Assembly: GCA_023400235.1 (NCBI GenBank)
Contig: JAEXFI010000039.1
Location: 62,001 to 126,000 of the forward strand
Length of the DNA stretch: 64,000 nucleotides
From: Bacillota bacterium
Lineage (GTDB): Bacteria > Bacillota > Clostridia > Acetivibrionales > DSM-1351
Direction of reading: 5' to 3'
The notes under the pieces are model-generated. The model ran no database searches and was not told the DNA's origin. It saw only the letters and a program-made list of their open reading frames with translations. A program made the position numbers and the translations under genes. Positions 18,295-26,285 of the stretch are shown here, one piece after another (the first letter of the stretch is position 1; the number at the start of each line of letters is the position of its first letter).

Positions 18295-19617
18295 ATTCCG
18301 TCTTCTGAAGAGATGGAATTTTTTTTCATCCTTGTCATAGACCATCGGCAGGACAAATATGATGGATAACAGCATAAGCAGGGCAGACACTATGAATAAC
18401 ACCTGAAAGCTGGTTAAAACCTGCTTCCCGAAAAACAGCCCATTAATTTTCCAGATAAGCTTCCTTGAAGTTTCCATAAAGGCTCCAGCACATATGTATG
18501 CCACACCGCTTGAAAGGGTTGTTATCAAAGCGAAATTTGCCAGGTACATGGAGCGGTTCTTTTCAGGTGCCAGCCAGATTGAAAAGTTGGTTGACAGCAA
18601 TTGAACCCCCTGCTGGAACAGGCCGGACAGCAGGAAGCATACCGACATGACCCCTATATAGCTCGTGCTTGTAGCAAAGCACCACAATACGGGGAAAATG
18701 CTGACAAAGGAGCAGCAAAGTCTTAAGACAGGCTTCATACCGAATTTATCCGAGAGCTTGCCTATCTGGTTTATGAACAGAACCGTGGTAATGCCCGAAA
18801 CCAGCTGTGTGAAAATTGATATTGCAAAGTATCCGATTTTAAGTACTTCTATCATATATATGTTCAGGAAGGGAGTCGAGAAGTTAAATCCGAAATTCCA
18901 GCAGGAAATGAAGATTATAAGCTTCAGGTAGTTCTTATCCTTAAAGGGCTCGGTGAGCATTTGCGCAAAGGATGTGTTCTTCTCCAGAGGAGTAAGGGGA
19001 GGGTCCTTTACTCCAAGAAAACAGCTGGCGTCCATTGCCCCGAACAGAGAGGCGATTATAAATACCACGGCGAAGCTGAAAAGGGAGCTGACATTGTCAA
19101 GATATTTTCCTGAAACCACTCCTGCAAGTATTCCTGTTATGGCAGATATAGCCATTCTCTTTCCAAAAAAGCTTCCTTTGATGTTTTCGGGAACAATATC
19201 TCCCATCCAGGAGGAATAGCTTATGACCACCACAGAATTGGCCATTGAATAGAGAGTAATAAATACAGTTATTAAAAACAAGGCCGTACCTTTATTTTCC
19301 TGGGACACTACAAGAGGGATAAGGACTATTGGAATCCAGATGAGCCTGTGTATATAGGCCGAAATCAGAAATATCAGCTTTCTCTTTCCGGTCTTCTCCA
19401 GAACATATGATGCAAATATCTGGAATATTCCGCCTAAGAAAGGGGTGGACGCTATTATACTATACAAAAGGTCGTTTGCACCCAGAGCCCGGAGAAATCC
19501 GGTAAAAGGGGCTCCCGTGACGGTGACGTAAAATATTTTTCCGAATATAACTGCTGCGGTTATAAGGAACAGGCTTTTTTTCATCTCCTGTTGGGTAAAG
19601 CTCTGCGAAGCATTCAT
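18274..19617 (-). CDS. Major facilitator superfamily transporter
   Basis: A 447-residue protein with about 12 membrane helices in two halves, a basic loop between helices 2 and 3 (EKTGKRKLIF) and its counterpart GKLSDKFGMKP after helix 8. It has the size and shape of an MFS carrier; the substrate is unknown. Start chosen at the ATG 19617, which has GAGGAA seven bases upstream; a TTG five codons earlier (19632) overlaps that site and is unlikely. It is a single gene, convergent with the YdcF unit, and ends inside the YdcF gene by 21 bases. Confidence 0.85.
   Translation of the reverse strand: MNASQSFTQQEMKKSLFLITAAVIFGKIFYVTVTGAPFTGFLRALGANDLLYSIIASTPFLGGIFQIFASYVLEKTGKRKLIFLISAYIHRLIWIPIVLIPLVVSQENKGTALFLITVFITLYSMANSVVVISYSSWMGDIVPENIKGSFFGKRMAISAITGILAGVVSGKYLDNVSSLFSFAVVFIIASLFGAMDASCFLGVKDPPLTPLEKNTSFAQMLTEPFKDKNYLKLIIFISCWNFGFNFSTPFLNIYMIEVLKIGYFAISIFTQLVSGITTVLFINQIGKLSDKFGMKPVLRLCCSFVSIFPVLWCFATSTSYIGVMSVCFLLSGLFQQGVQLLSTNFSIWLAPEKNRSMYLANFALITTLSSGVAYICAGAFMETSRKLIWKINGLFFGKQVLTSFQVLFIVSALLMLLSIIFVLPMVYDKDEKKFHLFRRRNLSVKNQ
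18294..18327 (+). terminator. Terminator of the YdcF gene, embedded in the end of the MFS gene
   Basis: AATTCC...GGAATT arms (18294-18299 and about 18315-18320) with an inner GTCTT/AAGAG pairing and a run of eight T. The hairpin lies within the last codons of the opposite-strand transporter gene, so one sequence is both coding and terminating. Confidence 0.75.
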
Positions 19618-19637
19618 AGAATAATTCCTCAATTAAT

Positions 19638-19665
19638 ATTTTATTTTTTGGTAATGTGTTATCAA
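19638..19665 (-). promoter_or_regulatory. Possible promoter of the MFS gene
   Basis: On the minus strand TTGATA (19665-19660) and TAAAAT (19643-19638) are 16 bases apart, 20 bases upstream of the start codon. The rest of the gap 19666-19815 is AT-rich with nothing recognised. Confidence 0.4.
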
Positions 19666-19815
19666 TAATACCTGATAAGTATAATGGATTTCTTGCTATC
19701 AAAAAATGGACTATCTTTATTTATTAAATGTATTTTCTTATTATTTTATGGCATCCTACGAGATTATTCTTGTCTGCTATTGCGGTAAATGCCTCAAATA
19801 TTGCGCATACTGAGC

Positions 19816-19887
19816 AAAAAAGAGCCTGATGGAGATTTGCAAGGCAGGCTGTTACTGCCTTACGCTAATACTCCATCAAGCTCTTTT
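19816..19887 (-). terminator. Terminator of the trpB2 gene
   Basis: Arms AGAGC.TGATGGAG and CTCCATCA.GCTCT (19820-19835 and 19870-19885) enclose an inner AGGCAG(7)CTGCCT hairpin. T-runs flank both sides, so it can end transcription in either direction; it lies about 100 bases after the trpB2 stop. Confidence 0.75.
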
Positions 19888-19988
19888 ATTAAGGTTCATT
19901 TCAATTAAGCCCAGTGTTGCCGGCTGCTGATATAAGGGTCCGTTTTTTCAGCCCCCGCCCGGCTTGCCTGTATGTCTGACAATGTACA

Positions 19989-21350
19989 TTACTCAATAGG
20001 CGGCAGGCTGTTAAGGCTGGTGTTTGCTTCCGGTGAATATTCCACATCATCCAGTTTTCCGCTGAAGTAATTTTCGTAGGCGGTAAAATCAAAATAGCCG
20101 TGGCCGCTTAAGCAGAATAATATTACCTTTTCTTCTCCGGATTCTCTGGCTAAAACTGCCTCGTCAATTGCAGCACGAATAGCGTGTGCAGACTCTGGAG
20201 CAGGTACGATACCTTCAGTTCTGGCAAAGGTGATGGCAGCCTCGAACACTGCTTTCTGCCCGTAGGCAACAGCCTCTATAAGCTTATCGTGATAGAGCTG
20301 GCTCACTATGGCAGAATCACCGTGATATCTCAAGCCGCCTGCATGTATTCCAGCAGGTATGTAATCGTGGCCAAGGGTATACATCTTTGTTATTGGTGCA
20401 ACCTTAACCGTATCACCGTAGTCATAGGCAAATATGCCCTTTGTGAGAGTGGGGCAGGCTGTTGGTTCTACTGCCACCGCCCGCAGCTTCTGACCTTTAA
20501 ATTTGTCCTGAAGGAATGGGAAGGTCATACCGGAAAAGTTACTTCCTCCTCCGCAGCAGGCAAATATGACATCAGGATATTCATCCAGCATTTCCATCTG
20601 CTTCTTGGCCTCTATACCTATTATGGTCTGGTGCAGGCACACATGGTTCAGCACACTGCCAAGGGCATAGTTTGTATCAGCATGTGTTGCTGCATCTTCA
20701 ACAGCCTCGCTGATTGCGATACCAAGACTTCCTGAACATTCCGGGTCCCTTTCCAGCATGCTTCTTCCGCAGTTGGTCAGGTTGCTTGGGCTTGCAACAA
20801 CACTTGCCCCGAAGGTTTTCATAAAGGAACGTCTGTAAGGCTTCTGCTGGTAGCTGACATTGACCATATATACTGAGCATTCAAGACCAAACTGGCTTGA
20901 TGCCAGGCTTATGGCACTTCCCCACTGACCGGCGCCGGTTTCTGTAGACAGTCTCTTTATTCCGGCCATTTTATTGTAATATGCCTGGGGGATGGCAGTA
21001 TTCAGCTTGTGGCTGCCGGTAGCATTGGTACCCTCGTATTTGTAATATATACGGGCGGGTGTTCCAAGCTGCTTTTCCAGGCCTCTGGCTCTATATAAAG
21101 GGCTGGGCCTGAATGTCCGGTACATGTCCCGTACTTCATCAGGTATGTCAATGTAACGCTCTGCAGTCATTTCCTGTCTGATGATTTCATCAGGGAAAAT
21201 GGCTCTCATATCGTCAGGTTCTATTAATTTTAGAGTTTGCGGGTTATGGTAGGGCGCCGGTTTATTCGGCATGTCTGCAATAACATTATACCATTGCTTG
21301 GGAATATCACTTTCAGGCAGAATTACTTTACTGATCTCATCTCGTCTCAT
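19989..21350 (-). CDS. Tryptophan synthase beta chain-like protein, TrpB2 type
   Basis: A 453-residue PLP enzyme of the TrpB2 branch, which is longer at the N-terminus than the TrpB of trp operons. The PLP lysine is K115 in GSHKLNTA; ETGAGQWG follows, and FACCGGGSNF is the phosphate-binding loop. It probably makes tryptophan from indole and serine in the cytoplasm; there is no trpA beside it, as is common for TrpB2. The start ATG at 21350 abuts GGAGGTTAAT; an ATG seven codons upstream (21371) ignores this site. That ribosome site lies at the edge of a duplicated 180-base element and can pair with a 10-base anti-site in it. Confidence 0.9.
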   Translation of the reverse strand: MRRDEISKVILPESDIPKQWYNVIADMPNKPAPYHNPQTLKLIEPDDMRAIFPDEIIRQEMTAERYIDIPDEVRDMYRTFRPSPLYRARGLEKQLGTPARIYYKYEGTNATGSHKLNTAIPQAYYNKMAGIKRLSTETGAGQWGSAISLASSQFGLECSVYMVNVSYQQKPYRRSFMKTFGASVVASPSNLTNCGRSMLERDPECSGSLGIAISEAVEDAATHADTNYALGSVLNHVCLHQTIIGIEAKKQMEMLDEYPDVIFACCGGGSNFSGMTFPFLQDKFKGQKLRAVAVEPTACPTLTKGIFAYDYGDTVKVAPITKMYTLGHDYIPAGIHAGGLRYHGDSAIVSQLYHDKLIEAVAYGQKAVFEAAITFARTEGIVPAPESAHAIRAAIDEAVLARESGEEKVILFCLSGHGYFDFTAYENYFSGKLDDVEYSPEANTSLNSLPPIE

Positions 21351-21438
21351 ATTAACCTCCGTGAGCCGCATAGCGGCAAAATAATAATGAAATACTTGTG
21401 CTCCTCAATCCGCTGTGAGGCGAATAAAGGAGGTTAAT
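21351..21438 (-). promoter_or_regulatory. Anti-Shine-Dalgarno pairing in the trpB2 leader
   Basis: In the trpB2 RNA, ATTAACCTCC (21438-21429) precedes and perfectly complements GGAGGTTAAT (21360-21351), which ends directly before the ATG. The 68-base loop holds the GCCGC/GCGGC hairpin. If formed, the 10-bp helix would hide the whole ribosome site. The pairing is seen in sequence; a switch function is inference. Confidence 0.5.
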
Positions 21439-21532
21439 CGGCCATGCGCGTTTTCAAAGTATTTGAAAATTTATTATCTCAAAAAGTTATAAATACTTTG
21501 AATATATGGCGCGGCCATAAAAATCACAGGTT
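21355..21532. repeat. Duplicated leader element, copy 1
   Basis: About 178 bases nearly identical to 21570-21751. It starts with the GGAGGT of the trpB2 ribosome site (minus strand). Inside are a GCCGC(ATA)GCGGC hairpin, an AAAGGAGGTTAATCGGCC segment, and a large imperfect stem (GGCC.GCGC.TCAAAGTATTT against its complement, 21440-21515). On the minus strand, 21438-21429 reads ATTAACCTCC, the exact complement of the trpB2 ribosome site at 21360-21351. One A of a six-A run is missing compared with copy 2. It may be a cis-regulatory RNA or a small repeated mobile element. Confidence 0.85.
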
Positions 21533-21569
21533 TGATTGGAAGACGAATGCAGATGAGTCTTTCAATCAG

Positions 21570-21751
21570 ACCTCCATGAGCCGCATAGCGGCAAAAATAA
21601 TAATGAAATACTTGTGCTCCTCAATCCGCCGCTATAAGGCGAATAAAGGAGGTTAATCGGCCATGCGCGTTTTCAAAGTATTTGAAAATTTATTATCTCA
21701 AAAAAGTTATAAATACTTTGAATATGTGGCGCGGCCATAAAATCACAGGTT
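21570..21751. repeat. Duplicated leader element, copy 2
   Basis: About 182 bases, the second copy, 37 bases beyond copy 1. The GGCC/GCGC/TCAAAGTATTT stem (21659-21735), the GCCGC(ATA)GCGGC hairpin and the AGGAGGTTAATCGGCC block are conserved. The second small hairpin has changed to CGCC(GCTATAA)GGCG. On the + strand the block could start a 25-codon peptide at 21663-21740 (MRVFKVFENL...), which copy 1 breaks by its missing A. Confidence 0.85.
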
Positions 21752-21916
21752 ATTTTTTTCTATAATCATTGTATGAGATATATTAAACAGTGTCAATTCC
21801 CAAGTCAGTAACAATGGCTGAAAGCAGTTAGTCCTGGCTATATAACTTTTATATTAATATTTTACATGCTTGGTGAATATATTCTTTTATAGCTTGTATC
21901 AGGAGGGACAGGACAT

Positions 21917-22813
21917 ATGCCTGAATATTTTTTTACATATATTGATGGGATTCCAGAACAAATGAAAAATAAACTGTTTTCCATGCAGCACTTTTTAGCC
22001 TTGGCCATGGTATTTACTGCCTGGGTGGTGGTGCTTATATTACTCAGGGACAGATCTCCCCAAAGCAAGTGGAAGGCAGTCAGCTGCATGTGCTTCCTTC
22101 TGCCTCTATTGGAGATAGCCCAAATGCTTTGGTATAAAAGCGTTGGAGAGTTTTCCGCGGGCTATACCCTGCCGCTGCATTTGTGCAGTCTGATGTCGGT
22201 TATCCTTCCGGTAATGGCCATTACACGGAACAGGCTTCTTCAGGAGTACTCCTTTGCCGTAGGGCTGACTCCGGCATTAATGACACTTATAACTCCGGAT
22301 GTGTATTATTACCCCTCGCTGTCCTTCATATATATTCAAACCATGCTGGTTCACGGCATTATTTGTCTTATACCCCTGTCTATGGTTTTCTGTCTGGGCT
22401 TCAGGCCGGATATAAGAAGGCTGCCGAAGGTTATAGCACTTCTGGTGGGCTTGGCGGTTATTATGATACCAATAAATAAGCTTACAGGCGGAAATTACTT
22501 CTTCTTGAACTATCCGGCTGCAGGGTCTCCCATGGAAACTTTTGCTCAGGCGGTAGGGAGGCCCTGGTATCTGGTACCTACGTTTATACTGGGGTGTGTG
22601 CTGTGGTCTGTGTCCTACCTGCCGTTCGCTGGGATGAAATATATCGCACAGCGCAAATGCGCCCGCAGGGAACATCTGGGTAAAGCACTCAGGGCCGGAA
22701 CTTCAGAAGCTGAAACAAAAGAGCCTGCATTAAAGATGAGACATTTCCATCATAGTAATCTGTCCAGCGGTTTCAGCGCAGGACCTTCAAGCACCGTACC
22801 CTCGAAGCTGTAG
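21917..22813 (+). CDS. YwaF/TIGR02206-family integral membrane protein
   Basis: A 298-residue protein with about seven membrane helices. The marks are LPLHLCSLMSVILPVMAI near residue 92 and the C-terminal LNYPAAGSPMETFAQAVGRPWYLVP, both typical of the YwaF family, whose function is unknown. TCAGGAGGGACAGG precedes the ATG. The last 64 bases overlap the end of the convergent FAD/Rieske gene; the extra C-terminal tail after the last helix (rich in Arg, Ser, His) is polar and unlike the core, and may be an extension created by read-in to the neighbour. Confidence 0.82.
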   Translation: MPEYFFTYIDGIPEQMKNKLFSMQHFLALAMVFTAWVVVLILLRDRSPQSKWKAVSCMCFLLPLLEIAQMLWYKSVGEFSAGYTLPLHLCSLMSVILPVMAITRNRLLQEYSFAVGLTPALMTLITPDVYYYPSLSFIYIQTMLVHGIICLIPLSMVFCLGFRPDIRRLPKVIALLVGLAVIMIPINKLTGGNYFFLNYPAAGSPMETFAQAVGRPWYLVPTFILGCVLWSVSYLPFAGMKYIAQRKCARREHLGKALRAGTSEAETKEPALKMRHFHHSNLSSGFSAGPSSTVPSKL

Positions 22814-24279
22814 CGGGAGGCATGACAGGGGCAATCCCAGCTTTTTTCGGCAGAATTCCAGCGAACCTCACAGCCCAGGTGCTTGCAGGTAGCGTCAACA
22901 ATGTAATAGCTGCCATCCATATCTCTATAGGCTCCCGCCTTTTTGCCGTCAAATGAGAGCTTTTTGCCCTCACCGGGTTCAAGGGTCATGTCCTGGGGCA
23001 AGGCCTGCAGCTTGCCTGAAATAAGGCTTCCAGCTACATTCAGGTTCTCTTTTATAAAGTTTTTAGCAGAAGCTGCTGGAGCAAAGCGGGAGGGTGTGAA
23101 AATCGACTCGGCCTCACTCTTGCCCTTGGTCAGGATATCCCTTATTATTATTGCAGACACAGTACTTGTGGTCATGCCCCATTTTTGATAGGCTGCAGCT
23201 ACAAATACATTCAGCATGCTCCCGGTTATATGGCCTATAAAAGGAATCTCATTCATGGCTGTATAATCCTGGGCGGACCAGCGGTAGGGTATTTCAACGG
23301 CCTTAAAGGTATCCTCGGCATAGTGTATGAGGTTTCTGTAGTGCTCCTGCTCATGGTCATCATCTCCGGTCTTGTGATGCTCCCCGCCGATAATCAAAAG
23401 CTGTTCCTGATCCTCCAGCGGTTGGGTGCGGATTGACCGGACAGGTGTTTCATAGGATATATACATGCCTCCCCGCAGCTTTACAGAAGCTTTTACCGCC
23501 AGGGCATATGAGCGCTGGGGAAATATCCTGGCCGAATAAAAGCCTCCTCCGTCGTAGAAGGGGAAATGGCTTGCTATAATGACCTTGTCCGATACAATAC
23601 AAAAACCCTCCCTTGTAGACGTTTTGCACTGTTTGTCCTGATGGATGTCCACAGCTGTGGTATTTTCAAATATATGACCTCCATTTTGCTCAAATATTTC
23701 CGCCAGTCCCAGTAAAAATTTTCTGGGATGGAACTGGGCCTGATTTTTAAAGCAAACTGCCCCTTTCACCTGGAAGGGAAGGTCCAGCGCAGTCTCAAAG
23801 GAGACAGGCAATTCCAGCAGTTGGGCTGCAGAAACCTCATCCTCTATTTGATCCAGGTACTTTTCATCCAGAGTGTACACATAGTTGGCCTGCTGGCTGA
23901 AATCACAGCTAATGTGGTTTTCTGCGATTATTTTTTCCAGCAGGGAGATTGCCTGCTCATTAATTCTGCCGTAGCCGCTGGCGCCAGCCCTTCCTATTTT
24001 CTTAATCAGCTTTGAATATTTAAGGTCATGAAGTGAGGTTATCTTTGCAGTGGTGTGCCCCGAGGTGGACATGGCTATGCGAAAAGAGTCTATAAGCACT
24101 ACGTCAAAGCCCTCCCTTTGGAGCAGATATGCATTTAACAAGCCTGTTATGCCACCGCCCACTATAAGTATATCCGTGCGGATATTGTCCTTTAGGGAAG
24201 GATAGTTGGTGGCGGGAGTAGAACCAATCCAGTAGGATTCAGCGGGTTTTGCAAAGGTTTTTTCAATAAGGTTCTGCAT
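22750..24279 (-). CDS. FAD-dependent oxidoreductase with C-terminal Rieske [2Fe-2S] domain
   Basis: A 509-residue fusion like Bacillus YhfW. The N-terminal DAO-type FAD domain opens with DILIVGGGITGLLNAYLLQREG near residue 36 and runs to about residue 410. A Rieske domain fills the C-terminus: ligands Cys-x-His in CKHLGC and Cys-x-x-His in CPCH, followed by SRYSFEG. It may pass electrons from an amine or amino-acid-like substrate to the iron-sulphur centre; no substrate is known. The ATG at 24279 has GGAG six bases upstream; the TTG four codons earlier is less likely. The 3' end overlaps the convergent YwaF gene by 64 bases. Confidence 0.9.
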   Translation of the reverse strand: MQNLIEKTFAKPAESYWIGSTPATNYPSLKDNIRTDILIVGGGITGLLNAYLLQREGFDVVLIDSFRIAMSTSGHTTAKITSLHDLKYSKLIKKIGRAGASGYGRINEQAISLLEKIIAENHISCDFSQQANYVYTLDEKYLDQIEDEVSAAQLLELPVSFETALDLPFQVKGAVCFKNQAQFHPRKFLLGLAEIFEQNGGHIFENTTAVDIHQDKQCKTSTREGFCIVSDKVIIASHFPFYDGGGFYSARIFPQRSYALAVKASVKLRGGMYISYETPVRSIRTQPLEDQEQLLIIGGEHHKTGDDDHEQEHYRNLIHYAEDTFKAVEIPYRWSAQDYTAMNEIPFIGHITGSMLNVFVAAAYQKWGMTTSTVSAIIIRDILTKGKSEAESIFTPSRFAPAASAKNFIKENLNVAGSLISGKLQALPQDMTLEPGEGKKLSFDGKKAGAYRDMDGSYYIVDATCKHLGCEVRWNSAEKSWDCPCHASRYSFEGTVLEGPALKPLDRLL

Positions 24280-24438
24280 TTGAATCTCCAATCTGCGTAA
24301 AGGCTGTAATATTAATAGAATCGCTTATAGTTTTCCAAAAATACAGTAAAATATTTAGCAGGTTATTTAACAGGAGGTATGCAGAAAAAATACAGACATA
24401 AGAAGCCGCTTGCAGTGGCTTTGAACTAAAAGCAAGGA

Positions 24439-24485
24439 TAAAAAAACCGGCCTGCCTGGAAACAAATAGCCCCTGGCCTGCCGGC
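24439..24485 (-). terminator. Probable terminator after the CPA2 antiporter gene
   Basis: On the minus strand a bulged GC-rich stem built from CCGGC.AGGCC.AGG and its partner is followed by seven T. It lies 44 bases after the antiporter stop. The remaining bases 24280-24438 show nothing clear. Confidence 0.55.
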
Positions 24486-24528
24486 TGGATTCATTATATA
24501 TAATATATAATGCTGCAACACTGAAAAA

Positions 24529-25722
24529 TCAACTGTTGAGTACCTCGTGCCCTCCCTTTTTCGAACTGAATACAAGCTTTAAAAGAGCGGGCGTTATTAC
24601 TGTGGTAAGTATAACAACAATTAATGTGGGTATGTATATTTCCTCAGAAATAATATGGTTTTGCATTCCTATGTTAGCCGTAATTATAGCAACCTCGCCT
24701 CTTGAAATCATTCCAACGCCTATCTGCAGGGACTCCCTTTTGCTCATTTTAAACAGCCTGGCTGCACCGCCGCACCCGAAAAGCTTTCCTATAACGGCTA
24801 TTGCGAACATCACCAGGGTAATCAAAATTACCTCCGGGCTAAGGCCCTTTATATCTGCGGCGATACCTACACTGGCAAAGAAAATGAGAGAGAGGAAGCC
24901 TGAGGATATTGCCTTTACGTTTTTCTCAATATAATCCCGGTGAACAAACTGTGAAAGAGTGAGCCCGCATATGTATGCTCCTGTAATAGCGGCAATTCCC
25001 AATATTTCGGAAATGAAAGCCAGTATGAGAGCCATTGCAATTGAATAAGTCAGCAAATCTCTTTTGTGCTTGGTGTCAGTTTTTATCTTATTAATATATT
25101 TTGGCACTATAGCTATCATTATTACACTTAAAAGACAGAAGGCAATAATCTTGGCGAAGGTCAAAATCAGGCTTATGGCTGCAGCTGAGCCTGACGCCCC
25201 GCTGCCCAGAGTCTGAGAAACAGCAAGCACTATGGAAATAAGTATAAGACCCAGCACATCATCTATAACTGCCGCTCCCAGTATATTGACGCCTGCTTTG
25301 GTATTGAGCTTTCCCAGTTCTGTGAGTGTTTCCACTGATATGCTCACACTGGTTGCCGTTAAAATAACCCCCACAAACAGGTTTTCCCAGAAGTTTGTAA
25401 AAAACAGATATGCTGCAGCAGTGCCAAGAATAAGTGGTATGATAACTCCCATCATTGCTATGACGAAGGAGGTTTTTCCGGCCTTTTTCAGTTCATCCAC
25501 ATTGGTCTCCAGTCCCGCCAGGAACATAAGCAGTATGACACCTAATTCCGACAGGAGCTTTATGTTTTCGGTATATTCAACAAGCCTCAGCACAGCAGGC
25601 CCCAGTATGACACCGGCCACCAGTGCGCCTAAAACCTCCGGCATTTTAAACTTTCGGCTTACAAGTCCCCCAAGCTTTGTAAATATCAGAATAAGAGCAA
25701 TTTCTATCAACACTTTTTCCAA
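24529..25722 (-). CDS. Cation:proton antiporter, CPA2 type (NapA/KefB-like membrane domain)
   Basis: A 397-residue protein of about 12 membrane helices, the Na_H_Exchanger fold without the TrkA domain of KefB. Typical motifs are VLGALVAGVILGPAVL near the start, GVILLMFLAGLET, and the discontinuous-helix region ILGAAVIDDVLGLI with the two adjacent acidic residues needed for proton-coupled transport. MISRGEVA lies near the end. It probably exchanges Na+ or K+ for H+ across the membrane. Start taken at TTG 25722, seven bases after GAGGG; a GTG three codons earlier (25731) is too close to that site. It is divergent from a second, CPA1-type antiporter. Confidence 0.88.
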   Translation of the reverse strand: MEKVLIEIALILIFTKLGGLVSRKFKMPEVLGALVAGVILGPAVLRLVEYTENIKLLSELGVILLMFLAGLETNVDELKKAGKTSFVIAMMGVIIPLILGTAAAYLFFTNFWENLFVGVILTATSVSISVETLTELGKLNTKAGVNILGAAVIDDVLGLILISIVLAVSQTLGSGASGSAAAISLILTFAKIIAFCLLSVIMIAIVPKYINKIKTDTKHKRDLLTYSIAMALILAFISEILGIAAITGAYICGLTLSQFVHRDYIEKNVKAISSGFLSLIFFASVGIAADIKGLSPEVILITLVMFAIAVIGKLFGCGGAARLFKMSKRESLQIGVGMISRGEVAIITANIGMQNHIISEEIYIPTLIVVILTTVITPALLKLVFSSKKGGHEVLNS

Positions 25723-25984
25723 AAAACACACCCTCTTTTAATTAATATAGAACGGATATGCAAATATCATGCGTTTGCCCATGCATAAACGCTCATTCGT
25801 GCAGTGAAACTCCATATGTAAGATAAATAAAAAGGAAAGTCTCGAAACGGACTCCCCCCATTGGAAGACAAAAAACATTAACTTAAAAGAAATCTCACCC
25901 TAATATGATAGCACAGTATATTCCATATTTCAAGAAATAGTCTTCCTACCGGAGAGAATAGTCCTCCTTTTGAGGAAGGGAGAT

Positions 25985-26260
25985 TTGGTCCTGGAATTAA
26001 ACAGTGCATACGCGAATATAATGTTGAGTCAAATAAAAGCAGTTTTCGGGTATAATCTGGCAGGTATAATAATCATTATATTAATTATCCTGTTAATATT
26101 ACTTTTAATGACAGAGATGCTGATTTACCCATTGACTGGATCGGCTGACAGGAACAGCATTGACTATACATGCTTTTGCGGTCTGTTAAGGCGTCTATGT
26201 ACCGCAGGTGTGAATATGTTAAAACCAGTTTTCCTGGGGACAATAGAAATAAGAATGTGA
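25985..26260 (+). CDS. Small putative membrane protein ahead of the CPA1 antiporter
   Basis: A frame of about 91 codons with a TTG start at 25985, six bases after AGGAAGGG; the frame also allows TTG at 25970 and ATG at 26021. It has one very hydrophobic helix, AGIIIIILIILLILLLM, near residue 27, followed by a polar tail with three cysteines. The stop is 25 bases before the CPA1 antiporter start, so a shared transcript is possible. No family is recognised. The low-complexity Ile/Leu stretch could be real or chance in AT-rich DNA. Confidence 0.35.
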   Translation: MVLELNSAYANIMLSQIKAVFGYNLAGIIIIILIILLILLLMTEMLIYPLTGSADRNSIDYTCFCGLLRRLCTAGVNMLKPVFLGTIEIRM

Positions 26261-26285
26261 AAAGATTAGTTGGAAAGAGGGCTGT

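Noticed and set aside
21444..21656. 70-residue + strand gene across copy 1 and into copy 2 of the duplicated element
   Set aside because: The frame exists only because one A is missing in copy 1 and it reads through non-coding linker; the 25-codon frame of copy 2 is the more sensible reading, if any.
21351..21751. Tryptophan T-box leader
   Set aside because: No T-box sequence of the AGGGTGG type and no specifier arrangement was found.
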